64,000 nt of DNA from Dolomedes plantarius. Taxonomy: Eukaryota; Arthropoda; Arachnida; Araneae; Dolomedidae. Shown here in pieces: positions 11,341-25,024 of the stretch (position 1 is its first letter; every line of letters starts with the position of its first letter). The stretch covers positions 122,604,727 through 122,668,726 of the forward strand of contig OU015498.1 in the NCBI GenBank assembly GCA_907164885.2, given 5' to 3'. A program made the translations under genes and the position numbers. Below the pieces are notes generated by a model. That model was not told the DNA's origin. It did no database searches and saw only the letters and a program-made list of their open reading frames with translations.

Positions 11341-14300
11341 TTTTGCGGTGTAGAATGCACAAATATTTGTAGACAAAAGTGCCTGTCATTTGGGGAAAAA
11401 GAAGAGGGTTAGTCTATACTTCTGCAAACATTTTGATAACCTAATAAATCCCACATAGATAAAGACTGAGGAGAGGAAAAAAACTTGCCTTATAATATGT
11501 AAGAAGGAATGTTTAAAAAAATGTGATTAGTTTTACCATTTGTTCAATTTCAAGTTATTTATTTATTTTCAAAGGACTATGTTTTGTGAAATGAAGCTTT
11601 AGTAAGACTATGTAGTAATCATAATGGAATATTATGAGTAATTGAAGAAAAATGACTTTGTTCATATCTAAATAGTTTCATCAGGACATTTACTTCTTCA
11701 TTGGGTTCTATAGCATGAATCCTTTTGGTTAATATTTCACTTTAAGAGCTGGAACTTTGACTGGAGAGGGGAAAATCAGATTGGCTTGTTTTTAAGTACA
11801 AGCAACATGATGTTTCTCACACAATGTATTGATGTTGCACAATTTATGATGTATTCTGCCAAGCATTGCTGCAATTAAGCTGTGTGTGGCCTGGAGAGGT
11901 TTGTTGGGGATTATTCATGGGGGACCAATACTTAGGAATCCTTTGTGATCTATCCCTGGTTGCAAATATAACTTTGTATGTCATTGCCACGTGAATGTTA
12001 TTTTGTATATATTTACTTTTTATCCTTCTTTTAGAAATAACTACCAAACTAGAAACCCTAGCCTGAGCTCTGCTTCAAAGTACAATATGAAAACACAACA
12101 CTTGTCCATTGTAACATAGGAATATTAACTTTGTTTCATAGGTTTTAGGTGAAAGTATTCAGACTCTTCTCATAATTTCATGTACATTTTTTAATGATTT
12201 TTATAAGAACTTCATTTAAGTAACACAAAACACACCACTCCATAAAATTTTTAATGGTTTTTTTTATTTTATGATAATTAAACTTGTAAAAGTATTTGCC
12301 ACTTTTCATGTATTTTACAGAAATACTGATACTAATATATAGCTTAATTGAAATTTATTTGAGCGTTACAAACCACCTAAATAGCACCATCACCCAGTAG
12401 AATTTATTTGAGAATTAGAATGGCTTGTAAGGTTGAAGTAAGCAGTTTAACAATTGCATTTTTTATATTTTCAAATACTTCAAACTTAATTAATTATTCC
12501 AGACTAAAGTAATTAAAAAAATTGGTTGTAATTCAGAGTTATATTCATATATGTATGAAAAATACAGACTTTCAACATTCCTTTAAAAAAAAAATAAAAA
12601 AAAAATGGTCATCTCATAAATAAGTATTAAGTTTGACAGATTAATATTTTCTCATTATAATTCTATCTTAAAATTCCTATTATTACTTATGTTCCTATTA
12701 ATTTTTACTATATCTACATAAACTGCCTAAAATTATTCATGAATTGCATATAATTATATTCATGATAAAGATATATAAATTATTTGATACTCCTTTGTTA
12801 TCATTTTTTCATGTTGAAATAGCTTATAGTGTATAAACCAAGAAAATAAGTTTTTTTTTGTTTGTTTCAACTTCTGATGGGTTTTCCACTTTTATTTTTT
12901 CTCATTTCATTTTTCTTGTTATACTATAGATATTTGACTTGGTTATTGTATGTCTTTTTCTGTATTTGAGAAGAAGAAAGAATAGAGAGCAATTAATGAT
13001 AGATTGAATAAAACTAAAACAGACAGTAATGACTGAAGTAAAAATCAACTATATAGTGTTTTGGGTCCAAAGAGCATGACTACCTCTGACTAGTTACGAC
13101 ATGAAGTAAGTTATATATTTGCTTTGCAAGAATGTTCTCAAATGGTAATGAGTTTGTTATTTAAATGTTAAAATCATTAAAATAAAGGGTAATTGCTGAG
13201 ATAATTTTTTTAACCCATAGTTTGGTTTATTATGTATTTTTATGTGAGTGTATAATTTTGTTTTATTTCCATGGTGATAATCTTCTTATTTTGAAATTTC
13301 ACAACATCTATCTTTCTGTTTGTGGCTTACTACAAGTTAGTTAGTTGGTTAAGTCTAAGATGGCATTTTTTTTGTGCTTAAAGTTAAGATAGTGTACTTG
13401 TTTACGAGTGCACCTTAAACGATTTATTAAAAAAAATTTTAAAACTCATTATTAAGGCTATTTAAACCTTGTCATTGCTATAATCTTGTCATTGCTATAA
13501 CTATGTTTTTTCCTCAGAAGGTTTGTTGCAACAAATCATGTGTAATACATAACAAAATGTTACACATTTTAAATTGTAGTGAATTTAAGAACATAAAATC
13601 CAATAACTGTGTAAGATGAGAAATATATAGCTGCTCCGGAAGAAAAACAATGCAACTCAAAATAAAAGGTTTTTAGGAGTGGCATTTGAATTGGCAGTTG
13701 AATGGTAACTAGCTCCAACAGAAAAATGACACTAAGGTTCTCTGGTGGTGAGGACATGAACTAGACTTTGACAATTTTCAACTATAAAGAACATCCAATA
13801 TTACAATTTATGATGCAATAATCCAATATACAGGTTTTTTGAGTTCTCATTTTTCTTCCAAAGCAGTGATATATATGTTGCTATTTTGGGTTAGATAATG
13901 TTCATTGAACACATCTTTTCATATAACTTTCTTTTGTATATAAGTCTATTTGATTATAAAAGAGTTCCTATGCTTTGCTTCTATGATGCATTATTAGTGG
14001 TGAGTAAATTAGCAAAATTTGAAAAACGTATAACTATATATAGGAGGTCAACCGATCCAGGGTCCTAAAAATTGAAAAATAAAAATGGCCCATTACAATT
14101 TTAATCTAAACCCCCAGAAGACAGAAATTCTGCCTCCAGACATAAGAATATATACTTATTTTATGAAATGAGCTAACTAATCCAAAATAGAATCTTTAGA
14201 TAGTTTATGTTGGATTTAGTCCAAACGGCCTAAAATTTAATTTTCGTATTATCAGCTAAGCATTTGTTATTTCCCCTTGTTAGTGACCTGTGTCGTATAA

Positions 14301-15469
14301 TTTTAAATTCTTAAAAATAACCATTTTTCTGATCATGATTTTCTTTGGGTTTAGATTCACTTATATAAAATTGAGTTATATAACTTTATTTTGGAAGCTA
14401 TTTCCATTTACACCAATATCTGATGGTAGATTTGTTAATTACTCTAATTATATGATTAGAGTTATAAATAAATAGAAATAGGTCGATAGAGTTTGTAAAT
14501 ATGGTAGCAAATCAGTTGAACTTGCAGATCTTCATTCCTATGTTAAGCTATGGAATTTTCCTGTTGGTGTTTATCTGGGTACACATGAACGAGTGCATAC
14601 TTTCAATTCTGTTTTTGGCATCTAAAAGTAGGTCTTTATGTAGGGTAACATGATATTTCCCTTTTTAAAAGATTAACTTTATCAAAAAATGATTTCAGTA
14701 TTTTAGTAATAAGCATAAATAGCTTACTGTTCTGTTAAACATCAGAAATTTGAAAATTAAAAAAAAAACACTTTTTTTTATACTTTCATGCGCTATGCAT
14801 TTGGTTATATGCAATTAGTAAAATAGGGAGAGGAATATGCCTCATAGTGAGTTTTGGATCCAGTTGTTTTTATTGAATGAATAGCTCATTTTCAATGTAG
14901 TATTGCATCCATTTTTCTGACTTGTGATGAAAGTGAAAAAAAAAAAAGACAAAAGTAATTGTATCTTATATTTAGAGCTACATTTAAACATTTCCAGAAT
15001 ACTCATTTCATTCTGTTATTGTTAACATAAAACTTATTGCATGCTCAGAAAACTGTATCTTTACTTTTTATATTTTTGAGTTATAGAGGTATGTATGTGT
15101 GTATGATTTCAAGCTTTTAAACAAAATTTTCTTTATTGCTGACATTTTAAGTTTCGCTCTACTCCTCTATCATTGTAATAGTAAAAATTTTTAATTTAAA
15201 GTATTATTTTCATTTTAAATTCACAGTTAAATGAAAGACATTTTATGCTTGCGTACCTGTTTATTAGAAAATTTAAAAAATTTTTAGAATCAGCAGACAC
15301 AAAAGTATTAAAAAAGACGACAAATGGCAGAAATGTAAATCGATTTTTACACTCTTAAGAATTTCATTTCTATTAAATCATTTCTCTTAAAACCTACTCA
15401 GTCAAAGTTTGTCTTGTTTTAAAAAACCCTACACACTATATTGTTTTGTTTTAAAAAATCAGACAGACA
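11341..15469. other. AT-rich DNA, no gene recognised
   Basis: About 4.1 kb without a supported gene. Short frames are scattered and unlike known proteins. Homopolymer A and T tracts are frequent. Compatible with intron or intergenic DNA. Confidence 0.5.
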
Positions 15470-16522
<1,053 letters not shown>

Positions 16523-16524
16523 TA

Positions 16525-17824
16525 CAGAGGCTGTTCACACATTTTTTAGACAATGTATATTGTATTCACAAAACTAAATTACATAAAATTCTTGTGTTTT
16601 AAATGTTCTATTTGACATCCCTTATTCTGAACTATCTTTCGACACCGCAATTTCCAGGATAATAATGCCTTTTGAAGTGTCAGAAGAGGTATTCTATCCC
16701 ATTCCTCCTGAACAGCTTTCCAGAGTCCTGTAAGGGTTTTGGGACGACGTTTGGATAGTGCAGATTTTAAAAGTCCGAAAGCACAAAAATCCATAGGTGA
16801 TACATCGGGAGATTTAGTAGGGATATCAGTGAAGGGTATGGCCTTGATACCAGTTGTTTGTTCCATTTCTTTTAGGAAATTTACAGTGGATTTTGATGTG
16901 TGACTGCTAGCTTTGTCCTGATGGAGTCTCACAGATTGATGGCACTGTGTTTAAAGCGATGGTATTTCATTCAGAAAAATTGGCGATAAAATATGTTCCT
17001 GATAGTATTTGGAGTTCATCTTGACATTTTTTCCACTCTTTATTTTTAACTTGCCATTATAAGAAAAACCAGCAACAATCATGAATCCGTTAGAAAAACT
17101 TTCTTTCGATTCTTTGAACCATGTACTTAAATTTTTTTCTCCCCTTTTATGGTAATAAATGGCTCTTTTTTTGTTGCAATCATTTAAATACACCCATGAT
17201 TCATCTATTGTGACAATTGTTTTCCATTTTTCTTTGGATAAGTGTTTCTCATATAGAATTCTGCAGCGTGTCCTGCGTTCAGCGATATGATTTGGAAGAA
17301 GACGATGCACATTGCGTTTTTTCGCTTTCTTAAGATTTAAATCAACGTTTATCATTTTGTTTACAGTGGACACCGAGCATTTTAATGATTTTGCAACTGT
17401 CCTTTGACTAGGGGGATTTTCTTTTAACATTAAACAACGTACCTTTGCAATAGTCGAATATGTCCGTTTTTTCCTTGGATACTTGTTTGGAATTTTTGTC
17501 CCACTTGAGGCTCCAATTTGACGTTTTTATTCCTTTCTTGTTGACGATATTACCTATCGACGCTTTAGATATCACAAAACCATGACTCTCACATCGTTTT
17601 TGGATAACGGAGTATGCATATTTCTCTTCGGAAAGAGCAGAAATGTAGCCTTCGAACCACTGCTTTGTTAAAAACGCCATTTTGAATAAAAACAAAACTT
17701 TCAAGCCGCAGACGATAATTTTGACTTTTAAAAACATAGTACAATTGCAATTATTTCTTTTGCAGCAAACGATTTTTTATTACCGCTTACCAAAATCGTC
17801 TAAAAAATGTGCGAACAGCCTCTG
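16525..17824 (-). mobile_element. DD41D Tc1/mariner element, copy 2
   Basis: The same family as 3493-4797, inverted. TA duplications are at 16523-16524 and 17825-17826; the ends read TACAGAGGCTGTTC in both directions. The sequence is nearly identical to copy 1 over its whole length, indicating recent activity of the family. Confidence 0.95.
16579..17680 (-). pseudogene. DD41D transposase, copy 2, frameshifted
   Basis: On the minus strand it starts at ATG 17680 (MAFLTKQWFEGYISALSEEK). The frame breaks in the first third, in the same region as copy 1 (about 17430-17530), and again near 16940, where copy 1 is open. The catalytic motifs TIDESWVYL, RLHQDKASSHTS and SPMDFCAFG are all present with 41 residues between the last two Asp. 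The region damaged near 4013 in copy 1 is intact here (KKRNVHRLLPNHIAERRTR), so the two copies have independent lesions. Each provides the reference for the other's damage; neither encodes an intact protein. Confidence 0.88.
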
Positions 17825-18122
17825 TATATTAGATATTTTTCATATAATAAAGGCCGGATGAAGTAATAGGCTCTAGGGGCCTTGGCCAGCTGGGGGCTTC
17901 TAGAAGATAGAGGAAAAGCCAAAATTGAATTCATGCTAAAACACGTATCTCTAATGGTTTTTGATATCTAAACCCGTGTAGCGAACAATGGATTAACTTC
18001 TTTACTCCCTAATATTGAAATAGGTTTGCGGATTTACGCGTGCCCGATCATAAGTGATGCGACCAGAGAAAAGAGTTTCTCCAAGATGAAACATTTGAAG
18101 AATATATTCAGATCGCCAGTGG

Positions 18123-20405
18123 CAGTGGCGTGGGGAGGGGGGGGGGGCAAGGGGGTTTATCATGCCCCAGGCGCTTCTCGCAGAGGGGCGCCAAATGGTC
18201 CCCAAGACAAACAAGATTTTCCAAAAAGGTATCCCAAAAGGGCGCTAATTCGAAACATACCGCCTCTCTCGCCTTTCGGCTATAAGGCCAATATTTTGAA
18301 GACATGTCGTCGCGATAGCAACCCGCGCGTTCCCATTGGAACACACAGGACGACCACGCACCATCGAGTCAATGAAACCATACCATTACTAACAAAAACA
18401 AATTAGTGGCAACGTCAAAAAAGAACAAAAAGTTTGAATAAGAGCAAGGCACCTGTTGATAGTTCCAACTGGAATGGTCCCCCCCCCCTTTTTTTTAAGT
18501 ACATAAACAACATTAATAGTGAATTAGAGACAATATTTTTTTAACAATGAAACACTGTTAAATTTTCAATAAACTTAAGAATTTATTACCTGATTATTAT
18601 TTATAAATTTTAAATAATTACTTTATTTTAACATTTTTATTAGTGGCTTAATATCCTACTTTGTGTCCAACTCTAAATATGCAAATGAATATTTTAAATT
18701 TCCGTTAGACAAAGTTGGGATCGAACCCACTGCCAGCACCATCCGGACCGAAAGCCCAAGCCAAGCTCCAACTTTTCTGCATTAAAGCTATTCTAACAAA
18801 CTAAAAATGCAACCCCAGACCAGTTCACTACCTCATTTAGCTAATTATAAACTTTTTAAATTAAGTGTCTCTGCTGTTGCTACACAATCCTAAACAAAGT
18901 AAAATGATGATAAACTTTGAGTAAATGACCCTCAATTTAAATTGCACTATGATACTTAAAATCTGAAACTACTAAATTAATGCGATTCAATTACTAGACC
19001 GCATCAATTCTAAATAAGCAAGCCCATTGGGCAAGTACACACCAATGCATCAAAATTCAAATTTAAGATACTCCAGGTCGTTGTATATCATATGGTTCAA
19101 CAACTTGGTAATTCACAACCTGAACCACCGGAGACTGCAGTAAGTACTTATTTATTCTTGTAATCATTTTATTGTAACCAGTAGTCCAGTTGCTCTACCA
19201 TTGTTGTTATTTATTCCTATCAGGACGAAAGCCCTTACTCAGATTTAGAATACGGGAATTATTTGTCATATTATTTACCAACTAAGACTGATAAACCGTT
19301 TAATATATTAGCTAAAAGTTTAATAGTGTGACTATACTTTTAATCTTTTTACTTTACCAACAATCACAATGCATTAACTGATTATTTATATATGCAATCA
19401 GCGAATTAATCAGCTTCATACCAGTACTAATTACTGTTCCCTAGCTTTAGGTAATTACAATATATTCAATGTTTGTTACTTTAGTAGAAACATTACATTT
19501 GCAACACTTTTTATAATCACATTGCTTTTGTACATTGAAATTAAATAATATACTACATACATATACTATGGCTTTAACACTTAAAACAATTCATTATACA
19601 TTAGATTGTATGTACACATGCTTTAGTATAACTACCCAATATACACGATTACATTTACATAAATTTATATAAACACTTTTGCAATTGCTAACAATTAAAA
19701 TTACTAATTAAAAACAAGTATAAATAACCAATTGCTATCAGTCAGACTTAATAAATACATTTAATAAATACATTTAAATAGCACTTTTCAAGTGCTTGTT
19801 CTTAGATAAACGCTTATCATTTCTTATTTTGCAAGGACACAGTACTTTTTACAATCACATAAGCTATAATAATATACCATTCATTTTATTTCTGCTTATT
19901 TTAAATAATCACTTTATATTTAATCTATATGTACTTAAATGTTATTACATCCATTGTATATAATACAAAATTTGCAGTTTTTGACCCGTAATTAATCGCT
20001 TTACAGTTCTTACTTTTTATGTGAACCCAACATAGAATATAACACATTTATGCAAATTCATATTTAAATACGTTGCACAATTCTTATTACAATGAAATCT
20101 GTGCAACTGATTTCATTCAATATTATTACATGCAATTCAATACCATTTCTAAACAAAAAGTACTTAAATCAATTTATTTATTTTATATTATTTTATATTT
20201 TTTATTATTATATCTATAAAATATAATTTTATTATACAACTCAGTGATAACTCTGACTCTACGTTAACCTATCCTCTATTTTAAGTAGCCTTGTTTAATC
20301 ATATTTTCACACTAGCGAGTGTTGAGCCCGAACCCGGGTCTTCACCCTTAAGTGCGCTAAAAATGTATCGTGCCCCGGGCGCCAGTTACGCTCGCTACGT
20401 CACTG
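18123..20405. mobile_element. Non-coding hAT-type element, 2.3 kb, with imperfect 8-bp TSD
   Basis: The left end CAGTGGCGTGGGGAGGGG and the right end, read inwards as CAGTGACGTAGCGAGCG, form imperfect inverted termini; inside them both arms carry a GGCGCC word. The flanks GCCAGTGG (18115-18122) and ACCAGTGG (20406-20413) match at 7 of 8 positions. Removing the element restores the hAT dimerisation frame. The interior is AT-rich with no transposase, so it is non-autonomous or fully decayed. Confidence 0.82.
18713..18771 (-). other. tRNA-like segment with B-box match
   Basis: On the minus strand the segment starts GTTGGAGCTTGGCTTGG and ends GTGGGTTCGATCCCAAC, giving A-box-like and good B-box-like words. 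At about 59 nt it is too short for a tRNA and the acceptor stem is not convincing. It is probably a SINE or pseudo-tRNA remnant within the hAT-type element. Confidence 0.3.
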
Positions 20406-22825
20406 ACCAGTGGCACGAGAGAGATTCAACAGACTTGTTCTAATGGCAATTGAAAACAATATTCTAAAGGACTTACAATTTGCTAATGTTTAAAAGAAAT
20501 TTGTTTCCAAGAAATTACGCAAAGCAAATGGTTAAAATATAATTGTTTTAATCCTCGTAAGAAAAAATTTAACTTTGTCTTTAACTTCTTTTTTGCTCTT
20601 TGAAAATGGAGTAACTTCTTTTTTGTTCTTTGAAAATACAGTGATGCAAAAGTCACTTGACACTAGCAGTTATTCGTTTCTTCGATGAGCAGCGAAGTAG
20701 CATTACGAGTGGAGTCAACAACGAGGACAACAACAAAAGCAACAACTATCGGTGACATAGTCGCATTGGACATAACTTTATATCTATAAAAATGAGATAA
20801 TATAAGGACGTAGTAGATATATTAAGATGAATATTTGTCAAGCGACTTATCCCCAATCTAATAATACAAGGGTCCGTACAATAATATCGACTTGATAGTA
20901 CCCTAGCTCAAGGGCCTACAAAGTCGTAATTCGGTCCCGATTTTTTAAAAATAATAACCTCTTGAACCTCGTAAATTAAATTATTATGTCAAACAAACTT
21001 CGTAATATTTTACTTACAAAATGGCTTTTCTCTGACTCTCTATGTATATGTCTGCATCTGCTTCTTTCTGGGGACTTTTTTGATTCATCATTAATTTTGT
21101 TTTAAAGATAGTATGAAAATTCTGAAAGGACGCTGTTAAACTGTATTTATCGATGTTTGAATTAATTTTTTTCAAGAGTTTTTCAGTAAAAATAAATGCA
21201 AAATTTAATCCTTGTTGTGTATGTTATATCCCATATTTAAAATAAGAACAATGAAAGTAAATTGTTAAGTATTCAAAGGAATTTTTTGTATTCATATTAA
21301 TACACTTTTTATAAAAGTTTTTTTTAGGATTATTTTTCAATTTAGATGTTCGAAATTTAAATTTTTTCACTCTTATTTTTCTTCTTTTTCTTCTGAAACT
21401 AAAATAAGAAGCTTGACTTAGTTTGATATTATTTATAACACCTGTTTAATTTTTTTTGTGATGTTATTTAAAAATAATGACATAATTCTTCTCAGGAATA
21501 TTTAAAAAAATTAGTTCTTTCTTTTGATTAGGATTTCCTTCAAATTATGAAATAGATTTGCTTGATTTTGGCGAAGAAAAAATACACCTACTGTTTGGCG
21601 TGTACTGCAAAAATCAGCAAGAAATCTGCCGCGACATTGGGTACATTGCAGTCAAAACATTCTAAGCGTCATGTTTATATCATCCAAAATTATTCTTAAA
21701 ATTTTATCATTCTTAGTTACTATAACCTTGATGAAAAATTAGTTCTCTTTTCGTATTTAGTTTCATTTTGCAGTTTTATAAGCGAAAAATGCTTTCTTGC
21801 TTGATTCTCTTTTGGTAAAACTTATAAACATATGCTAATATTTAAGTGAGCATGAAAATTTAAGACCGGCCTAAATAATTATCTAGTTCTATCCATCTAT
21901 CTTGAATTCTCCAAAGAGAAGATGGATGCATTTAAAAAAAAAAAAAAAAAATCATCCATGATCTTTTTAAAGTATAGGAATTTTAAGAATTGAAATAACG
22001 AGGATGAACTTTTATGGCGTTGCAGTGCTAAAATTACTTGGCGGATTTCTTTAAATATATGCATCCACGCCCACCACAGATAAATTGATCTATGGGTTAA
22101 AATCCACCATTGTTGATTATAATATGTTTACTCTCTATAAAATATTTTCATCTTGAAAAAACTTTTAATTGATGAACTGTTTGAGTTAGATATTAGTCTC
22201 TTGCAAAACAGTTTGAAATTCAAACTTCTATAACATTAAATAAATTATGCAGATGTCATTAAACTCGCCGAATTCAGATACCCCTTAGACCACTTTTATA
22301 CCTTTCATAGATATACGAATGTTTATATTCTGTGTTTTCTTTAATTCAGACTGTAGGAAATTTAAGAGAAGTTTGTCGGCATCTTCCAGTTAAAATACAT
22401 TTAAAATTAATACCTCAGTAAAGTAACGCCCATCACATTTTCTTAAATATTACGCAGGGAGATCTCTCAGGATCTTGAGATATAAACTCACAAAATAATA
22501 TTTCCCAAAAAGTTTATATCGATGTACAATGTATATATGTTATTAGATTTTAGATTTTACTATTGGTGAAATTGAATAACAAAGTAGTACGTTATAAATC
22601 GTGCTCCAAAAAGATGTGTCGACTGTACTTCATTATCAATGCCTGAATTAACATACATCACCCTGAATGAAGAAATATTTGAAAAGTCGAAATCTCTCAC
22701 GTTTTTGAAAAGGAAATTAATAAGGATAATAATAATTGAATGTTTAATTTTATTCTAAAGGGGAAAAAATTATGGAGTCTATAAGTCTATTTATGGAGTC
22801 GGAATATAAGAGAAATTTCACGTAA

Positions 22826-22862
22826 CCCCCCCCCCCCCACACACACACACACACACACACAC
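22826..22862. repeat. C13 followed by (AC)12
   Basis: A run of C directly followed by alternating A and C. Confidence 0.95.
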
Positions 22863-23335
22863 ATCACCATGAATATCTTCGTACTTACATGTGATGGAGA
22901 ATTTCTTATAAATTACTCTTAATTTGTTGCAATATGTTTCGTTTATCCTATAGAAATTAAAGAGTATATTTAATGAATTAATGTGTTTGTGGTTTTCAAA
23001 GTTAGGAAAGGTAAGATTGATGAACCCATCGCTGAAGACAGAGTCATATATTGTTGAATACGTGACTAGTTTTAAAATAGAGTTGATTATGTTGATACAA
23101 TTCTTTAAAAAAGTTATTAATAACTTGATTTACTGAACAAAACTCTGCTCATCTGTTTTCTGTTCAATACTACAGTAAATGATTAGCCGTTACTTGGGGA
23201 CAGATCTTGTGCCAATTCGCCAATTTTTACAATCTGAACGTACATATACTTTTTCCCTGTCTGAGAAATCCTTTTTTATATGTCGGTAGATAAAGTTATG
23301 AAATTACGGGAACATAATGCATGTGCCGTAATTTC

Positions 23336-23363
23336 GTGTGTGTGTGTGTGTGTGTGTGTGTGT
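23336..23363. repeat. (GT)14 microsatellite
   Basis: A simple alternating GT tract. Confidence 0.95.
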
Positions 23364-23938
23364 CAGTCAGTGTCGCGAAACGCTTGCCATGTTTCTTTGT
23401 AAACTTTCAACATTTCAAACTCGCAATATTTCTGTCTTAGTCTTTCAAAGGGAGGAGGTGGGGGTTAGTAAGTTTAGAATAGTAAATATTTTTGTCAACT
23501 TTTTTGCAGGATAACGCTCCGACGAACCGAGGATGACATTATAGCATTTATTGTCGTATTTGCTACGTCGTGATTTTATTTTTAGTATATGTAGTTTGAA
23601 AATACAAGGTACATATATCACACTGAACTTGTATTCGCCCAATTTCATTTTTAGTGTAATTTAGAGATATTTAAATCAATTCCGATCTTAATATTTTTAG
23701 TATCCTTTGAATTGCGACATTTCTTCGTAAAAGCCCATGTTTCGTTTGACGATCTTGGTGTAATATCTAATAATGACTGAAATGCATTACTGCTCGAGTC
23801 GGGTAATGATTTGTAGGTAATTTTAGTAATGATAAAAAAAGACAAATAAACAGTTTAATTTGCTATTTTTGATATTTATAAATTTAAAATTTTTTATACA
23901 GGCTAAATGAATTACTTTATTGCAAATCAACTTCTTTG

Positions 23939-24148
23939 CTTCCAGGATGCGTTTACATTTTGATTAGAGATGAAGTTTCTTTTGACAGTTGGAAAGTTTG
24001 GAGTTCTTTTGGCAGTTTCTTTGGTGTTCTGTGCTGTTGACATATCCGGTTGTTTCTGGGATGCATTTACATTGAGAACGGAGATGAAGTTAAGTTTCTC
24101 TGGCGTTCTTTTGACAATTTCTTTGGTGTTCTGAGCTACTGGCATATA
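23939..24148. repeat. Two-copy tandem duplication, about 110 bp
   Basis: The words GGATGCGTTTACATT/GGATGCATTTACATT, GAGATGAAGTT, TTCTTTTG and TTTCTTTGGTGTTCTG recur in the same order in two adjacent copies. A 72-codon minus-strand frame crosses both with repeated NVNAS and AQNTKE peptides. No domain is recognised and coding status is doubtful. Confidence 0.65.
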
Positions 24149-24753
24149 CAGCGGTTTCAGATTGTCCTTAGTTGAATTTCATTGATTTATAAGAAGTTTC
24201 TTTGTAGTTCTCTGGTAATGTCTACTACAAATATATCGTAAAGTTGAGAACGATTTCTTGCCTTTCTTGTAAACGTGTCTGGAAACTTAGTCTTTGATAC
24301 TAAGATTTGTCAGTAAGTTTCCATTAACTTTTTTACCGAAATGTGTTGAAGAGTTAAAAGTGATTTCTATTCTTTGAATTATGTGGGCCGATCCTGCAAG
24401 TAGTGCAATAGCAGGCCGACCCGTGGCGAGGGCGGAATAAATTCCAGACCACAAGCCTCTGTTCAAAAATTAGTTTAATATCATGACGCCCTATGGACGT
24501 CGTATCAGATATTAAGCTGATAAGAACAGATTTTTACGGAAAATGTTGGGGCATTTAACGTAAATGGACACGCCGATTCGACAGGTGAGCTAAGATTAAG
24601 TGCTCAGGCAAGCGTCATCCTTAGATGACAATGGTGACGGTGGATCATATCCTAACCGAAAGGCCAGGACATCACCACAATCCAGGGGCGCAATTACCTC
24701 CGGACCCCAACCCAGGCACGTCCGATCCCACAAGGCAGGTCACACAAAGCGAC

Positions 24754-24772
24754 GTGGACCCGAAGGGTCCAC
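24754..24772. other. Hairpin 1 of duplicated module in the U2 insert
   Basis: GTGGACCC and GGGTCCAC form a perfect 8-bp stem with a 3-nt loop. It is preceded from 24734 by GGCAGGTCACA, as is hairpin 2. Confidence 0.85.
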
Positions 24773-24912
24773 CGAGTGGGGGGGCGAGCTGGAGGCCTGT
24801 GTCCTACCTGAAAAACATTGGCGCGGGCCGAAAAGGAGAGACTTACATGGTAGAGTTACCCAAAGCTGACCCCACGGGAACCGCAGCTGCATGGCAGGTC
24901 ACAATCAGCGAC

Positions 24913-24933
24913 GTGGACCCGCTAAGGGTCCAC
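24913..24933. other. Hairpin 2 of duplicated module in the U2 insert
   Basis: The same 8-bp stem GTGGACCC/GGGTCCAC with a 5-nt loop. It is preceded from 24893 by GGCAGGTCACA, 159 bp after the first module. Confidence 0.85.
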
Positions 24934-25024
24934 CATGCCCAATGCCGCAACAGACTTATACCCGGAAAGACCACGGAGAAGCTGTTACTACACTTTGATC
25001 TTAGCCAAAAGGCCGAGAAGCGAT

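Larger units (their letters stand above)
17994..20493 (+). pseudogene. hAT transposase C-terminal dimerisation relic, split by a 2.3-kb hAT element
   Basis: The first part (17994-18122) reads LLPNIEIGLRIYACPIISDA then TREKSFSKMKHLKNIFRSPV; the second (after 20405) reads ARERFNRLVLMAIENNIL and ends at TAA 20491-20493. Joined across the insertion it is one frame and resembles the hAT family C-terminal dimerisation domain of ZMYM-like hATs (pattern ERSFSKLKLIK). Nothing upstream of about 17994 is readable as transposase, so only the last 70 or so residues survive. Confidence 0.75.
20494..23938. other. AT-rich DNA, no gene recognised
   Basis: About 3.4 kb without a supported gene. It contains two dinucleotide tracts (annotated separately) and an A18 run near 21934. 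Short minus-strand frames near 23445-23845 have no recognisable domain. Confidence 0.5.
24531..24985 (-). mobile_element. Insert in U2 snRNA, probable 5'-truncated U2-targeting non-LTR retrotransposon
   Basis: This 455-bp block is distinctly GC-richer than its surroundings and interrupts U2 between GTAGTA and TCTGTT. Read in U2 orientation it ends in CCGTAAAAA directly before the resumed U2, as a short 3' tail of a target-primed retrotransposon would. No coding domain is seen, consistent with a 3' UTR fragment. Site-specific non-LTR lineages that use U2 genes are known (Keno, Utopia). Assignment to either is inference; a chance insertion cannot be excluded from one copy. It contains two matching hairpin modules. 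Confidence 0.65.
24384..25024 (-). ncRNA. U2: U2 snRNA gene, split by a 455-bp insertion
   Basis: On the minus strand the gene starts at 25024 with the nearly invariant ATCGCTTCTCGGCCTTTTGG and runs through CTAAGATCAAAGTGTAGTA to 24986. GUAGUA is the branch-point-pairing sequence. Foreign DNA (24985-24531) follows, and the gene resumes at 24530 with TCTGTTCTTATCAGCTTAAT. Then come a stem IIb (GACGTCC, loop, GGGCGTC), an Sm site (AATTTTTGA) and a 3' stem-loop ending GGATCGGCCCA near 24384. The two pieces sum to about 188 nt, normal for U2. The helices look sound, so the copy was probably functional before interruption. As it stands the RNA would be split exactly between branch-point recognition and stem II. 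I could not verify a proximal sequence element upstream. Confidence 0.93.

Noticed and set aside
18026..18406. 126-codon frame
   Set aside because: It crosses the junction between the hAT relic and the inserted hAT-type element; only its first third is real relic sequence.
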